DNA of 64,000 nt. Origin: Verrucomicrobiales bacterium (GTDB lineage: Bacteria > Verrucomicrobiota > Verrucomicrobiia > Limisphaerales > J093). The stretch covers positions 186,001-250,000 of the forward strand of contig JACKPV010000022.1 in assembly GCA_024233305.1 (NCBI GenBank), in the 5' to 3' direction. Both the position numbers and the translations under genes were made by a program. This document shows, one piece after another, positions 26,401 to 34,116 of this stretch (position 1 is its first letter; the number at the start of each line of letters is the position of its first letter). The notes under the pieces were generated by a model, which was given only the letters and a program-made list of their open reading frames with translations, was not told the origin of the DNA and did no database searches.

Positions 26401-26911
26401 GAAACTCCAGGACGCCCCCCTTGACCTCCAGCTTCTCCACGCGCCATTCGGAGGGCCGGAACAGCGAGTGCCGCCAGGGGCTGCCGGGCGGGGCCTCCCA
26501 GAACCGCGCCGTCGGGGAGGCGCTCGGGGCGTCCTGCTCGATCGCCAGGCTTGGCGAATCGAAGCGCACGCTCGTGAAATGCCAGTCTCCCTGCAACGCC
26601 GACCACGCATGGTAGCGGGCGACAACCGACGCGGCGCTGGCTTCCGACCCGCCGTCCGCGTCGCGCACCGCCACATCCCGCAAGGTGAAACCGGTCAGCG
26701 GATCCCAGTCGATGTGCCCCACGGTGACCGTCCCGTTGACGGTAGCGGCCAGGCGGGGCAGCACGACGGCCTGCAGGAACGCGTTGCTGCGGACCACGAA
26801 ATAGAACGCCGCCAGCAACCCCGCCACCACGAGCAGACCGATCAGGATCCGCCGCCCGTAGCGTGGTTCCAGCAAATCGTCGTCATACTCTTCATGCTCA
26901 CTTCGTGCCAT
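23477..26911 (-). CDS. AsmA-like membrane-anchored protein
   Basis: Protein of 1144 aa. A short acidic N-terminus is followed by one transmembrane helix (ILIGLLVVAGLLAAFYFVV), and then a very long beta-rich region expected in the periplasm. The start of that region (VVLPRLAATVNGTVTVGHIDWDPLTGFTLRDVAV) is the AsmA/DUF748-type opening seen in proteins that span the periplasm and are linked to lipid transport or outer-membrane assembly. The C-terminal part resembles AsmA/TamB regions (LSTIRGTPGSLTNVIN). The last 60 residues are Pro/Ala-rich. Two peptides of the M20 start region follow within 20 bp, so it may share a transcript with that gene. Assigned by architecture; substrate unknown. Confidence 0.75.
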   Translation of the reverse strand: MARSEHEEYDDDLLEPRYGRRILIGLLVVAGLLAAFYFVVRSNAFLQAVVLPRLAATVNGTVTVGHIDWDPLTGFTLRDVAVRDADGGSEASAASVVARYHAWSALQGDWHFTSVRFDSPSLAIEQDAPSASPTARFWEAPPGSPWRHSLFRPSEWRVEKLEVKGGVLEFRRRLSDGSRVVSRIEGLDLTSTRPSEEEPAQVTVRSGVRLSRAGAGPGAALTGALVMQCEGQLAFLLSRRSMPVSFDADVRLKPVEATGDYAELAGIEARLRGSLAEKNLRACELRFDGPDGSLGRLELSGVVEPNSVDMLVDCVLTGLDHRVLNLLGGSFGMKFGESGIDGQARIDFSKNGSVINVNSGWQARRLSFEVAEGATPSLDLDLAFDVNLQLENQKAQVKSLALSGRQGTNEVIRVGVPVTINLDWNRLNPKPDTTEANVEIAVNRLDLAAWRPLFGPRIPAGVLDFTGWVHHRDAGRRVRLDFTNRIEQLAFPLGDRVVSHAAIELQGDVALVDYLGLTAEELNLQAWMDDLPLLRSRGSGSLEWRDQEVRFETTTEFVLTNLVAHFPHPAVEVRDGSLRVETTVRSEPLAKSVGVRVLSTALQGRLGDYRFSGHDLRADFAADWTKDVFFLHNAAASCGRHLGPTGTIYGSGRLARVDGSGEFRFQLVNLGGSALNPFLAPYAPGILLGEGAIDGDGRFTVDPSGSHPIELDLKTEKLVVQEARTGRRHFPLTLSASLRGVQTGWRFALGTNIVSLPATKESANSMVLGGDLDFAPTNAVASRLALRADSLDLTPVLAYYRAQEATGARGEVAAQAAGTAFDAGPQVLLLPAPTLKELNGEVTVDKVQLGDLAIRDWRGRVQIAPDRMVVERCEMEVFDRPVRIAGETLRAGGETRSQWKVTAGSIPLAPLTTTLWGCVPGRYIGQVDVDLALDAAGPGDGGRAGRINLGLTNLNFRVLPEWTRELLSPVADSLGAEELLEPEIRYLGGQATSQGGGVWSLDHVALVSDNLIMSVQGDVHSDGRLANTRVDLPVELALGESVAQRLGFESLPPASRPGYVELRELSTIRGTPGSLTNVINPVRLNALLAGARSRPVNGSSTAPVRTAPEPAVSGDMPPPGGVLPFRPDLLAPPDASGATKAPPQ

Positions 26912-27015
26912 GTGTTCGGGATGCTCGGTTCAGAACTTGCGTCATAGGGCTCCGCCCTGGAGCCCGCCGCGGCCAACCGCAGGCGAGCCTACGCGGTGAG
27001 GGAGGTCAGTCAAAG

Positions 27016-28650
27016 TCAATCCGCCGACGGCCCGCCATCGGACCGCTCGACGAGGGTGTCCCGCGCTGCCCAGGCCGGGTCGGCCTCGGGGTGATCGAGG
27101 TTGTAGTGCAGTCCGCGGCTTTCCGGACGTTGCATGGCGCACTTCACGATCAACTCCGCCACGGTGGCAATGTTGCGCAGCTCGACCAGATCCGCGGTGA
27201 GCACGAAGTCCCAATAGTAGTCCTGGATTTCCGCCTGCAGATTGGCCATCCGGCTCCGCGCACGCCGCAACCGGCGGTCGGTGCGCACGATCCCCACGTA
27301 ATCCCACATCAACCGGCGAATCTCGTCCCAAAGGTGCGAAACCACCACCAGTTCGTCAGGATCATGGGCGTCCCCGCTTTCCCACCTTGTCAGGTTCGGG
27401 ACCAGCGGACCGGCCTCCCCGGCGATGCATGCCGCCGCGCGATGAGCGCCGACCAGGGCCTCGAGCAGCGAGTTGCTGGCCAGCCGGTTGGCTCCGTGCA
27501 ATCCGGTGCAGGCCACCTCCCCGATGGCATAGAGCCCCGGCAACGAGGTGTGTCCGTCCATGTCCGTTCGGACCCCGCCGCACTGATAATGCGCGGCCGG
27601 AACCACCGGAATCGGCTCCTTGGTGATGTCGATTCCGTAGTCGAGGCAGGTGCGGTAAATGTTGGGAAACCGGCGCATGATGAACGGGGCGGGCTTGTGG
27701 GTGATGTCCAACAGGACGTGATCCGCGCCGCTGCGCTTCATCTCGTTGTCGATGGCCCGCGCCACCACATCGCGCGGCGCCAGGGATTTCAACTCATGGT
27801 ACGCCCCCATGAACTCCCGCCCCTCGAGTGTTTTCAGCACGGCGCCCTCCCCACGGACGGCCTCGCTGATCAGAAATGACTTCGCCTTCGGATGATACAG
27901 GCAGGTCGGATGGAATTGGATGAACTCCATGTTCGCCACCGGCACCCCCACCCGGTAGGCCATCGCCACGCCGTCGCCCGTCGCGATGTCCGGATTGGTC
28001 GTATATAAATAGACTTTCCCGCACCCGCCGGTCGCCAGCACGACCGCCCGGGCCGCCACGGTGTGGACTTCTCCCGTGGCCTTCTCGAGGACGTAAGCCC
28101 CCAGGCAACGGTCAGCACCGGGCAGACCCTGGCGCTTGCGTGTGATGAGATCGACGGCGATGTGATCCTCGCGGATGGTGATGTTCGGCTGCCGGTGCGC
28201 GGCGTTCAGCAGGGCCTGCTCGACCTCCCGGCCGGTCATGTCCTGCGCGTGCAGAATGCGTCGCTTGGAATGGCCGCCTTCCCGGCCCAGATCGAGTTCC
28301 CGCTCCCCGGGACGGTCGGGAACGGCGCGCTCGCTGAACCGGATGCCGAGGTCGATCAACTCCGCCACCCGCGCCGGCCCCTCTTCCACGATCCGCCGCA
28401 CGATGGCCTCCCGGCACAATCCCGCGCCCGCCTTCAACGTATCCTGCACGTGCAGGTCGAAGCTGTCCTCACGACTCGTTACCGAAGCGATGCCGCCTTG
28501 CGCATAATTGGTGTTGGAGTCGGCGCTCGACTTCTTTGTGACGATGGCCACCTTCCCGTGCGGCGCCAGCTTGAGGGCCACGAACAACCCGGCAATCCCG
28601 CTGCCCAGCACGAGAAAGTCCACCTGCTCCAGCTTGCTGCTCGTTGTCAT
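27016..28650 (-). CDS. nadB: L-aspartate oxidase
   Basis: FAD enzyme that oxidises L-aspartate to iminoaspartate, the first step of de novo NAD synthesis. It is 544 aa. The dinucleotide fold is VDFLVLGSGIAGLFVALKL; the fumarate-reductase-like flavoprotein region shows NYAQGGIASV, VVLATGGCGKVYLYTTNPD, MEFIQFHPTCLYHP, VRGEGAVL and AIGEVACTGLHGANRLASNSLLEALV. The C-terminal helical domain (RRLMWDYVGIVRTDRRL) supports NadB over succinate dehydrogenase. It starts 6 bp after the panC stop; no nadA or nadC occurs in the window. Confidence 0.95.
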   Translation of the reverse strand: MTTSSKLEQVDFLVLGSGIAGLFVALKLAPHGKVAIVTKKSSADSNTNYAQGGIASVTSREDSFDLHVQDTLKAGAGLCREAIVRRIVEEGPARVAELIDLGIRFSERAVPDRPGERELDLGREGGHSKRRILHAQDMTGREVEQALLNAAHRQPNITIREDHIAVDLITRKRQGLPGADRCLGAYVLEKATGEVHTVAARAVVLATGGCGKVYLYTTNPDIATGDGVAMAYRVGVPVANMEFIQFHPTCLYHPKAKSFLISEAVRGEGAVLKTLEGREFMGAYHELKSLAPRDVVARAIDNEMKRSGADHVLLDITHKPAPFIMRRFPNIYRTCLDYGIDITKEPIPVVPAAHYQCGGVRTDMDGHTSLPGLYAIGEVACTGLHGANRLASNSLLEALVGAHRAAACIAGEAGPLVPNLTRWESGDAHDPDELVVVSHLWDEIRRLMWDYVGIVRTDRRLRRARSRMANLQAEIQDYYWDFVLTADLVELRNIATVAELIVKCAMQRPESRGLHYNLDHPEADPAWAARDTLVERSDGGPSAD

Positions 28651-28656
28651 GAGTCT

Positions 28657-29526
28657 TCAGAGTCGTTCGTTGTCGATCAACCGGGTCTGCCCCAGACAAA
28701 CCGCCAGGGCCGCCTGACAGCCCGGCGTCACCCGCCGGCAGGGAACGAGGGTTTCCGGATCGAAGAACGCCACGTAATCCAGCCGCACCAGCGGAAACCG
28801 CTCCAGGCACTGCGTCGCCAGGCGCCCGAGCGCCCCCGCCGTCCGACCCGCACCCCCGGCTGTCTGCACCGCCCGACGCAGCGCCAGCAGGACCTCCCGC
28901 AAGGCGACCGCCTGCGCCCTTTCTTCCGACGACAACCGGACGTTCCGCGAGCTGCGGGCCAGGCCGTCCTCCTCGCGCACCGTGGGCGCCACCACGATCC
29001 GGACCGGGAAGTTCAGGTCCCGGGTCATGCGGCGCACCACCGCCGCCTGTTGAAAGTCCTTCGCGCCAAACACCGCCACCTCCGGCAGCACAAGGTTGAA
29101 CAGCTTGGCTACCACCGTGGTCACGCCACGAAAATGCGTGGGCCGGCTCGCCCCCTCCATCCCGGCGCTCAATACCTGCTCGCCAACAAAGGTGCTGTGC
29201 TCCCGGCCCGGTTCGCGCACATACATCGCCGCATCGTCCGGGACAAACATCACGTCCACGCCCGCCTCCCGGCAAAGCCGCCGGTCCCGCTGCAGATCGC
29301 GGGGATAACGCGCGAGGTCCTCCCGCGGACCGAACTGGGTCGGGTTGACATAGACGCTCAGGACCACCACTCCCGCCGGCCCCACCACCTGACGCGCGCG
29401 ACAAACCAGGCTGAGGTGTCCCTCGTGCAGGTAACCCATCGTCGGAACGAGCGCCACCCGGGTCCCGGCCCGCTGCCACCCCCGGGCCTGCCGCTGCATG
29501 CCCGCCAACGACCTGATTTCGCGCAT
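28657..29526 (-). CDS. panC: Pantothenate synthetase
   Basis: ATP-dependent condensation of pantoate with beta-alanine to pantothenate. It is 289 aa. Motifs are VALVPTMGYLHEGHLSLV with the HxGH nucleotide site, VVLSVYVNPTQFGPREDL, YPRDLQRD, FGAKDFQQAAVVRRM, and SSRNVRLSSEER near the second ATP-binding signature. ATG 29526 is chosen because MREIRSLAGM aligns with family N-termini; upstream in-frame sequence is unrelated. The gene is directly upstream of nadB (6 bp), pairing two cofactor pathways. Confidence 0.95.
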   Translation of the reverse strand: MREIRSLAGMQRQARGWQRAGTRVALVPTMGYLHEGHLSLVCRARQVVGPAGVVVLSVYVNPTQFGPREDLARYPRDLQRDRRLCREAGVDVMFVPDDAAMYVREPGREHSTFVGEQVLSAGMEGASRPTHFRGVTTVVAKLFNLVLPEVAVFGAKDFQQAAVVRRMTRDLNFPVRIVVAPTVREEDGLARSSRNVRLSSEERAQAVALREVLLALRRAVQTAGGAGRTAGALGRLATQCLERFPLVRLDYVAFFDPETLVPCRRVTPGCQAALAVCLGQTRLIDNERL

Positions 29527-29600
29527 GGGGCTAGGTTGGAGACCTTCTTGGCGGCAGGCAAACCGTTTTGCACCCGGCGTCCGGAAGTGCCGTTGGCGCC

Positions 29601-30257
29601 CTAATCCCCGGGCAACAGCAAACGACGGATGCCGGCCAGGTCCGGCACCACGCGGGAAGCCCGGGTGAGCGCCGCTTCGGGGTAAGTGTGGGGGACCGCG
29701 ATGACGGCTAGCCCCGCGGCCCGGGCTGACTCGATCCCGGCCACCGTATCCTCGATGGCGCAGCAACGCTCCGCGGGGAGACCGAGCTTCCGCGCCGCGA
29801 GCAGGAAGACATCCGGCGCCGGCTTGGCCCGGCCGACATCCTGCACGCTGGCCACGGCGTCGAAGGCATCGCGAATGCCGGCCAGGCCTAGGACGGCCTC
29901 GATCACCGCGTGCCTTGAACCCGAGGCCACCGCGAGCGGATATCGCCGCGCGAGATCCCGCACCAGGCCGGGCAAGCCCTCGTAAACCGGCCGTTCCGCT
30001 TCCAACAGCGCGATCAGCGTCCGCTCCTTGCGCGCCAGCAACTCGTCAATGGGCTGCGACGGGCGGTGCCGCGCAACGAAGTCCTCCCACAGGTCGCGAT
30101 CCGACCGCCCCAGGTAGGCCGAGAAGTCCATCCCGTGGTCCGCGCCGAAGCCGATCTCCTCGAAGACCTGCAAGAACGCCCGTTCATGACGCGGCTCGCT
30201 GTCGACGATGACCCCGTCGAGATCGAACACCACGGCCTCGAATGGACCGAACGACAT
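29601..30257 (-). CDS. HAD-superfamily hydrolase, beta-phosphoglucomutase-like
   Basis: Phosphatase or phosphomutase of 218 aa. HAD motif I is VVFDLDGVIVDSEP, motif II is VASGSRHAVIE, the motif III Lys is in GRAKPAPDVFLLAARKLG, and motif IV is CCAIEDTVAGIESARAAG. The helical cap between motifs I and II is of the C1 type typical of phosphoglucomutases, phosphoglycolate phosphatases and 2-deoxyglucose-6-phosphatases. The substrate cannot be assigned. It lies between the atpD terminator and panC. Confidence 0.9.
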   Translation of the reverse strand: MSFGPFEAVVFDLDGVIVDSEPRHERAFLQVFEEIGFGADHGMDFSAYLGRSDRDLWEDFVARHRPSQPIDELLARKERTLIALLEAERPVYEGLPGLVRDLARRYPLAVASGSRHAVIEAVLGLAGIRDAFDAVASVQDVGRAKPAPDVFLLAARKLGLPAERCCAIEDTVAGIESARAAGLAVIAVPHTYPEAALTRASRVVPDLAGIRRLLLPGD

Positions 30258-30286
30258 GGCGGGAAGCGGCGGCGGATCGGGATACG

Positions 30287-30311
30287 AAAAGGGCGCCGAC
30301 GGACGGCGCCC
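30287..30311 (-). terminator. Intrinsic terminator after atpD
   Basis: On the minus strand a perfect 8-bp stem (GGGCGCCG / CGGCGCCC, loop of 5) at 30291-30311 is followed by TTTT. It sits 24 bp after the atpD stop and about 30 bp before the HAD gene start, so it would separate the two transcripts. The T-run is short, so some read-through is likely. Confidence 0.65.
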
Positions 30312-30334
30312 CGGGAAAAATGACCGGCTTCCGC

Positions 30335-31744
30335 TCAGTCCTCGCGGATCTCTTCGATGCCGCCCTTCATGTAGAAGTTCGCTTCGGGCACATCGTCATG
30401 CTTGCCGTCGAGGATCTCCTTGAAGCCCCGCACCGTGTCGGCGACCGCCACCTGTTTCCCGGCCCGACCGGTGAACACCTCGGCCACCGAGAAGGGCTGG
30501 CTGAGGAAGCGTTGGATCTTCCGGGCGCGGAACACGGTGAGCTTGTCCTCGGGCGCGAGCTCGTCCATGCCCAGAATGGCGATGATATCCTGCAAGTCTT
30601 TGTACCGCTGCAGCACCCCCTGCACGCCGCGCGCGACCTCGTAGTGCTCCTTGCCGACGATGTCCGGAGTGAGCGCGCGCGAAGTGGAGGCGAGCGGATC
30701 CACCGCCGGGTAAATGCCCAACTCGGCAATCGACCGCTCGAGCACGATGGTTGCATCGAGGTGCGCAAACGTCGTGGCGGGCGCCGGATCGGTCAGGTCG
30801 TCCGCCGGCACATACACCGCCTGGAACGAGGTGATCGAGCCCTTCTTCGTCGAGGTAATGCGCTCCTGAAGATCACCCATCTCGGCCGCCAGCGTCGGCT
30901 GGTAACCCACCGCGGATGGGGTGCGGCCAAGCAGCGCCGAGACCTCGGAACCCGCCTGCGAGAACCGGAAGATGTTGTCGATGAAGAGCAGCACATCCTG
31001 ATTTCGCTCGTCCCGGAAGAACTCCGTGATCGCCAGTCCCGAAAGCGCCACGCGCAGACGAGCGCCCGGCGGCTCGTTCATCTGGCCGTAAACCAGCGCG
31101 ATCTTCGATTTGCCCAGATCCTCCTGGTTGATCACCCCCGCCTCGGACATCTCATGGTAAAGATCGTTGCCCTCGCGCGTGCGCTCGCCCACGCCGGCGA
31201 AGACCGACACACCGCCGTGCAGCTTGGCGATGTTGTTGATCAACTCCATGATGACGACCGTCTTGCCCACCCCGGCACCGCCGAACGCGCCGACCTTGCC
31301 CCCCTTCAGGAAGGGACAGATCAGGTCGATGACCTTGATACCCGTGATCAGGATCTCGGGCGACGTGGATTGATCCAGCAACGTCGGCGCCGCGCGATGG
31401 ATCGGGTTGTGACTCTCGGCCTTGATCGGCCCTCGCTCGTCCACCGGAGCGCCCGTGACATCGATCACGCGCCCCATCACGCCGTCCCCGACCGGCACCG
31501 AAATGGGAGCGCCCGTGTCGGTAATCACCCACCCCCGTTTGAGGCCTTCGGTGCCGGACATGGCGACCGCCCGCACCCAGTTGTCCCCGAGGTGCTGCTG
31601 CACTTCGAGCGTGAGCTTGATGTTCTCATCATGCCCGGGGCGCGGAAACTCGACCGTGAGGGCATTGTAGAGGGCGGGCAACTGGTCGGGAAACTCGGCG
31701 TCCACAACCGGCCCGATGACCTGCACAATTTTACCTTTGTTCAT
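30335..31744 (-). CDS. atpD: F-type ATP synthase subunit beta
   Basis: Catalytic beta subunit of F1 (469 aa). The start is ATG 31744 (MNKGKIVQVIGPVVDAEFP). The nucleotide site is intact: AFGGAGVGKTVVIMEL (P-loop), VSVFAGVGERTREGNDLY, LVYGQMNEPPGARLRVA, VLLFIDNIFRFSQAGSEVSALL, and PSAVGYQPTLAAEMGDLQERI. The C-terminal domain ends PFSVAEVFTGRAGK...GGIEEIRED. The gene stands alone: neither atpC, atpG nor atpA adjoins it. Upstream lies a HEAT-repeat gene and downstream a terminator and HAD gene. A dedicated promoter is visible. Confidence 0.97.
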   Translation of the reverse strand: MNKGKIVQVIGPVVDAEFPDQLPALYNALTVEFPRPGHDENIKLTLEVQQHLGDNWVRAVAMSGTEGLKRGWVITDTGAPISVPVGDGVMGRVIDVTGAPVDERGPIKAESHNPIHRAAPTLLDQSTSPEILITGIKVIDLICPFLKGGKVGAFGGAGVGKTVVIMELINNIAKLHGGVSVFAGVGERTREGNDLYHEMSEAGVINQEDLGKSKIALVYGQMNEPPGARLRVALSGLAITEFFRDERNQDVLLFIDNIFRFSQAGSEVSALLGRTPSAVGYQPTLAAEMGDLQERITSTKKGSITSFQAVYVPADDLTDPAPATTFAHLDATIVLERSIAELGIYPAVDPLASTSRALTPDIVGKEHYEVARGVQGVLQRYKDLQDIIAILGMDELAPEDKLTVFRARKIQRFLSQPFSVAEVFTGRAGKQVAVADTVRGFKEILDGKHDDVPEANFYMKGGIEEIRED

Positions 31745-31817
31745 GCGTGTATGAAATGCCGCCGATAACGGACGCCGCGGGCAGCGCCACCCCGGCCGGT
31801 TCGGCTCAAGGCCGGCC

Positions 31818-31847
31818 AAAGTAGGGTGAGCCTTTCCATAGTGTCAA
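31818..31847 (-). promoter_or_regulatory. Putative sigma-70 promoter of atpD
   Basis: On the minus strand a perfect -35 TTGACA (31842-31847) is followed after 18 bp by TACTTT (31818-31823), a weak -10. It lies 74 bp upstream of the atpD ATG and 126 bp downstream of the HEAT gene stop, which fits an independent atpD transcript. The -10 match is poor. Confidence 0.45.
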
Positions 31848-31972
31848 GGTGACTTTCGAGCAAATCCGAACCCCGCGCGCCCCCCGGCCTTGCGGGACCT
31901 CGAATTTCACTCCGCAGCGCGCTTGACTTCCCGCCGAGCCGGGTTCGCCCCGGTAATTCGGAGGCCCTCACG

Positions 31973-32719
31973 TCAAGCCCCGACCGCAGGCCCTCCGATC
32001 CGGACCGCGGCGGCCCGCACATGGGACGGGAACGGCGCGCGCGCGGCGCGCCGGCAAAGCGGGACCGCAGCGTCCGGGCGCCCGGCGGCGATCAGTGACT
32101 CGGCACAAGCCAGCAGCGCATCGCCCAACACCGGCAACAGTGCGACCGGAGCGCGAACAGCCCGGGCATCGAGCGCCTCCGCCGCGGCCGGGGTGCCGAT
32201 CCGGCCCAGCGCGAACAGCGCCGCTTCCGCCGGCCTCGGATCCTCGGCGTTCAGCATCGTCGCAAGCGCGCCCACGCTCTCCGGATCCCGAAGCCGCCCG
32301 AGCGCCGCCGCCACACCAGCGCGAGACGCCCCGTCCAGGCGGTCGAGACACCCCCGCAAAGCCGCCGCGGCCGCTTCGCTCCCGAGCGCCTCCAGCACGC
32401 CGCGCGCCGCTTCTCGCACGGCGGGGTCCGACGCCAGTTCTCCCAGCAGCGGCGCCGCCGCGTCCGTGACGATGCGGACCAGCTGGCGGGCGGCGTATTC
32501 CCTGGCCTCGACCGGAAGATCCGCGCGCAGCACACCAAGCAGACGCTCCTCCAAGCGGTCCCGATCCACGGCCCCGGGCCGGGAACGACGCACCGCGTCA
32601 TCGATGGGAAGCAGGTCGCCCCGGGGCGAACCTTCGCGGTAGCGTTGCAACGCTGCGAATGCCGCTTCCAGCGCGCCGCTCGCCGGCACCGCCGATGAAT
32701 TCACAACCGGGTCTGCCAT
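31973..32719 (-). CDS. HEAT-repeat protein
   Basis: Ala-rich helical protein of 248 aa with no signal peptide. Repeat units follow the HEAT pattern (VREAARGVLEALGSEAAAAAL, ASRAGVAAALGRLRDPESVGAL, AEAALFALGRIGTPAAAEAL). The ATG directly abuts the stop of the upstream ThuA gene (TAAATG), and a strong AAAGGAGG site lies inside the end of that gene, so the two are translationally coupled. It precedes atpD. A protein-protein scaffold role is likely; no partner is known. Confidence 0.82.
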   Translation of the reverse strand: MADPVVNSSAVPASGALEAAFAALQRYREGSPRGDLLPIDDAVRRSRPGAVDRDRLEERLLGVLRADLPVEAREYAARQLVRIVTDAAAPLLGELASDPAVREAARGVLEALGSEAAAAALRGCLDRLDGASRAGVAAALGRLRDPESVGALATMLNAEDPRPAEAALFALGRIGTPAAAEALDARAVRAPVALLPVLGDALLACAESLIAAGRPDAAVPLCRRAARAPFPSHVRAAAVRIGGPAVGA

Positions 32720-34054
32720 TTATTCCTCCTTTTTTGTCCCCGTTGCGCGTGAACGGATCACCAACTCCAGTCCGAATCCCGCGCACCGTTCGCGGAATCC
32801 ATCCGGACAGACGGTCGATTCCCCCAGCACAATGCGCTCGACACCCATGCGCCGCGCAAAGCCCAGCAATCTGCGTTGGGCGTCCTCCCCGGACGGCACC
32901 GCGGGCAGTGCGTAACTGACCAGCCGCACCCCGGCGGTTTCGAGGGCAAGCCGCACCGCCTGCCTTTCCGTGGCGCTCAACCCCGGCGACAACGGCGCCA
33001 TCAGCGCTTCACTCAACGGCTGATCCGCGACGCCTCCCACCGTGTACTGCCCCAGGTTCGAGGCGATCCTGACAGCTTCGAAGAACGGGTGCTTCCGCGC
33101 CTCCCAGGCTTGCGCGTCCACCCACTCGGAGGTTTCCACCCCGCCCGGGCCCCTGAACGGTCGGGGCGCACTCGGTTGCACGGAGCCCGGCAAATCGCCC
33201 AGCGCAAACTGAACGGCAGCGAGGTAGAACGCCAACATCCGGGGATCCGCGAACACGTACGGGTTGTGGGCAATGGTGCAGTAGAAGACCCGGCCCCGTC
33301 CGTAGCCTCGCACCCAGGCGAGGGCATAGTCGTCGTCCTCACGTTCCAGCCGGCCGAAACCGCGGCCCTGCCGCAGGTCGGTGCGCACCGTGTCGATGCT
33401 GAACAACACGCGCAGACGCTCCCTTGAGTAGGGCTCGTGCACCCGGAAGAACTCGTCCCGGTAATCCCAACCCGCCCCCGCGAAGACGGCGTTTATGGGG
33501 TGGGCGGGATCGTCCAGTTTGATGAAAACATGCTCGGTGCTCTCGCGATGATTCGCCCCGCGGGCGCCGATGAGATGGGCAAATTCGGGCCAGTCTTCGA
33601 CCGCCCCCGGCCATTGGGTGAACGCCACGGTGGTGCCGTGCACGCCCATCAACCCGCCGCCCCGATATACGAACTCGACGAGGCTTTCCCGGAGTTCCGG
33701 GTCGGTAAACAGATTACCGACGGTGTTGTTCAGGAACACGGCATCGAAGCGCGCGAGGCTTTCCGGTCGGAAGACCTCCGGGTCCTGACTGATTTCCGTG
33801 GCGTAGGCGCCCGTGGTTTCGCCCATGCGGCGGAAGGCGTGGTTCGCATGGACGATCGAAGGATGCCCGCCGTAGCCGGTGTTGCGGTCGAAGATGAGCA
33901 ATCGACGCGCTTTCAGGGGGCCGGCCGGCGCGCCGGACGGCAGGGCCCGCTCGATGCGCGCCTGGTCGGAGACATCCAGGCCGGCGCCGTGGCCGTGAAC
34001 CGACACCAAGTCGAGCCCGGCGATACCGAGGGCCAGAACCAGCAGGGGTTTCAT
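32720..34054 (-). CDS. ThuA-domain protein with C-terminal half-TIM-barrel-like region
   Basis: Protein of about 444 aa with a signal peptide (MKPLLVLALGIAGLDLVSVHG). Residues 50-285 form a ThuA/glutamine-amidotransferase-like domain (RRLLIFDRNTGYGGHPSI, FDAVFLNNTVGNLF, GGGLMGVHGTTVAFTQWPG, GRVFYCTIAHNPYVF), common in secreted verrucomicrobial proteins acting on sugars. Residues from about 300 resemble the beginning of a xylose-isomerase-like TIM barrel (FFEAVRIASNLGQYTVGG, LALETAGVRLVSYALPAVP, FARRMGVERIVLG) but stop before a full barrel. Two rather than one conserved unit makes this a fusion or truncation. It is transcribed divergently from the arginyltransferase-like gene. Confidence 0.83.
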   Translation of the reverse strand: MKPLLVLALGIAGLDLVSVHGHGAGLDVSDQARIERALPSGAPAGPLKARRLLIFDRNTGYGGHPSIVHANHAFRRMGETTGAYATEISQDPEVFRPESLARFDAVFLNNTVGNLFTDPELRESLVEFVYRGGGLMGVHGTTVAFTQWPGAVEDWPEFAHLIGARGANHRESTEHVFIKLDDPAHPINAVFAGAGWDYRDEFFRVHEPYSRERLRVLFSIDTVRTDLRQGRGFGRLEREDDDYALAWVRGYGRGRVFYCTIAHNPYVFADPRMLAFYLAAVQFALGDLPGSVQPSAPRPFRGPGGVETSEWVDAQAWEARKHPFFEAVRIASNLGQYTVGGVADQPLSEALMAPLSPGLSATERQAVRLALETAGVRLVSYALPAVPSGEDAQRRLLGFARRMGVERIVLGESTVCPDGFRERCAGFGLELVIRSRATGTKKEE

Positions 34055-34116
34055 GCGTGTCGTCTTTTCTCGCACCAGGACCCGTCCGGGGCCAGTCTTT
34101 TCGCAGCGGACACGCC

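Noticed and set aside
24989..26947. A 652-codon plus-strand open frame
   Set aside because: Antisense to the AsmA-like gene; no homology and biased composition.
26947..26965. Stem GGGCTCC/GGAGCCC between nadB and the AsmA-like gene
   Set aside because: No T-run on either strand and only 7 bp; not called a terminator.
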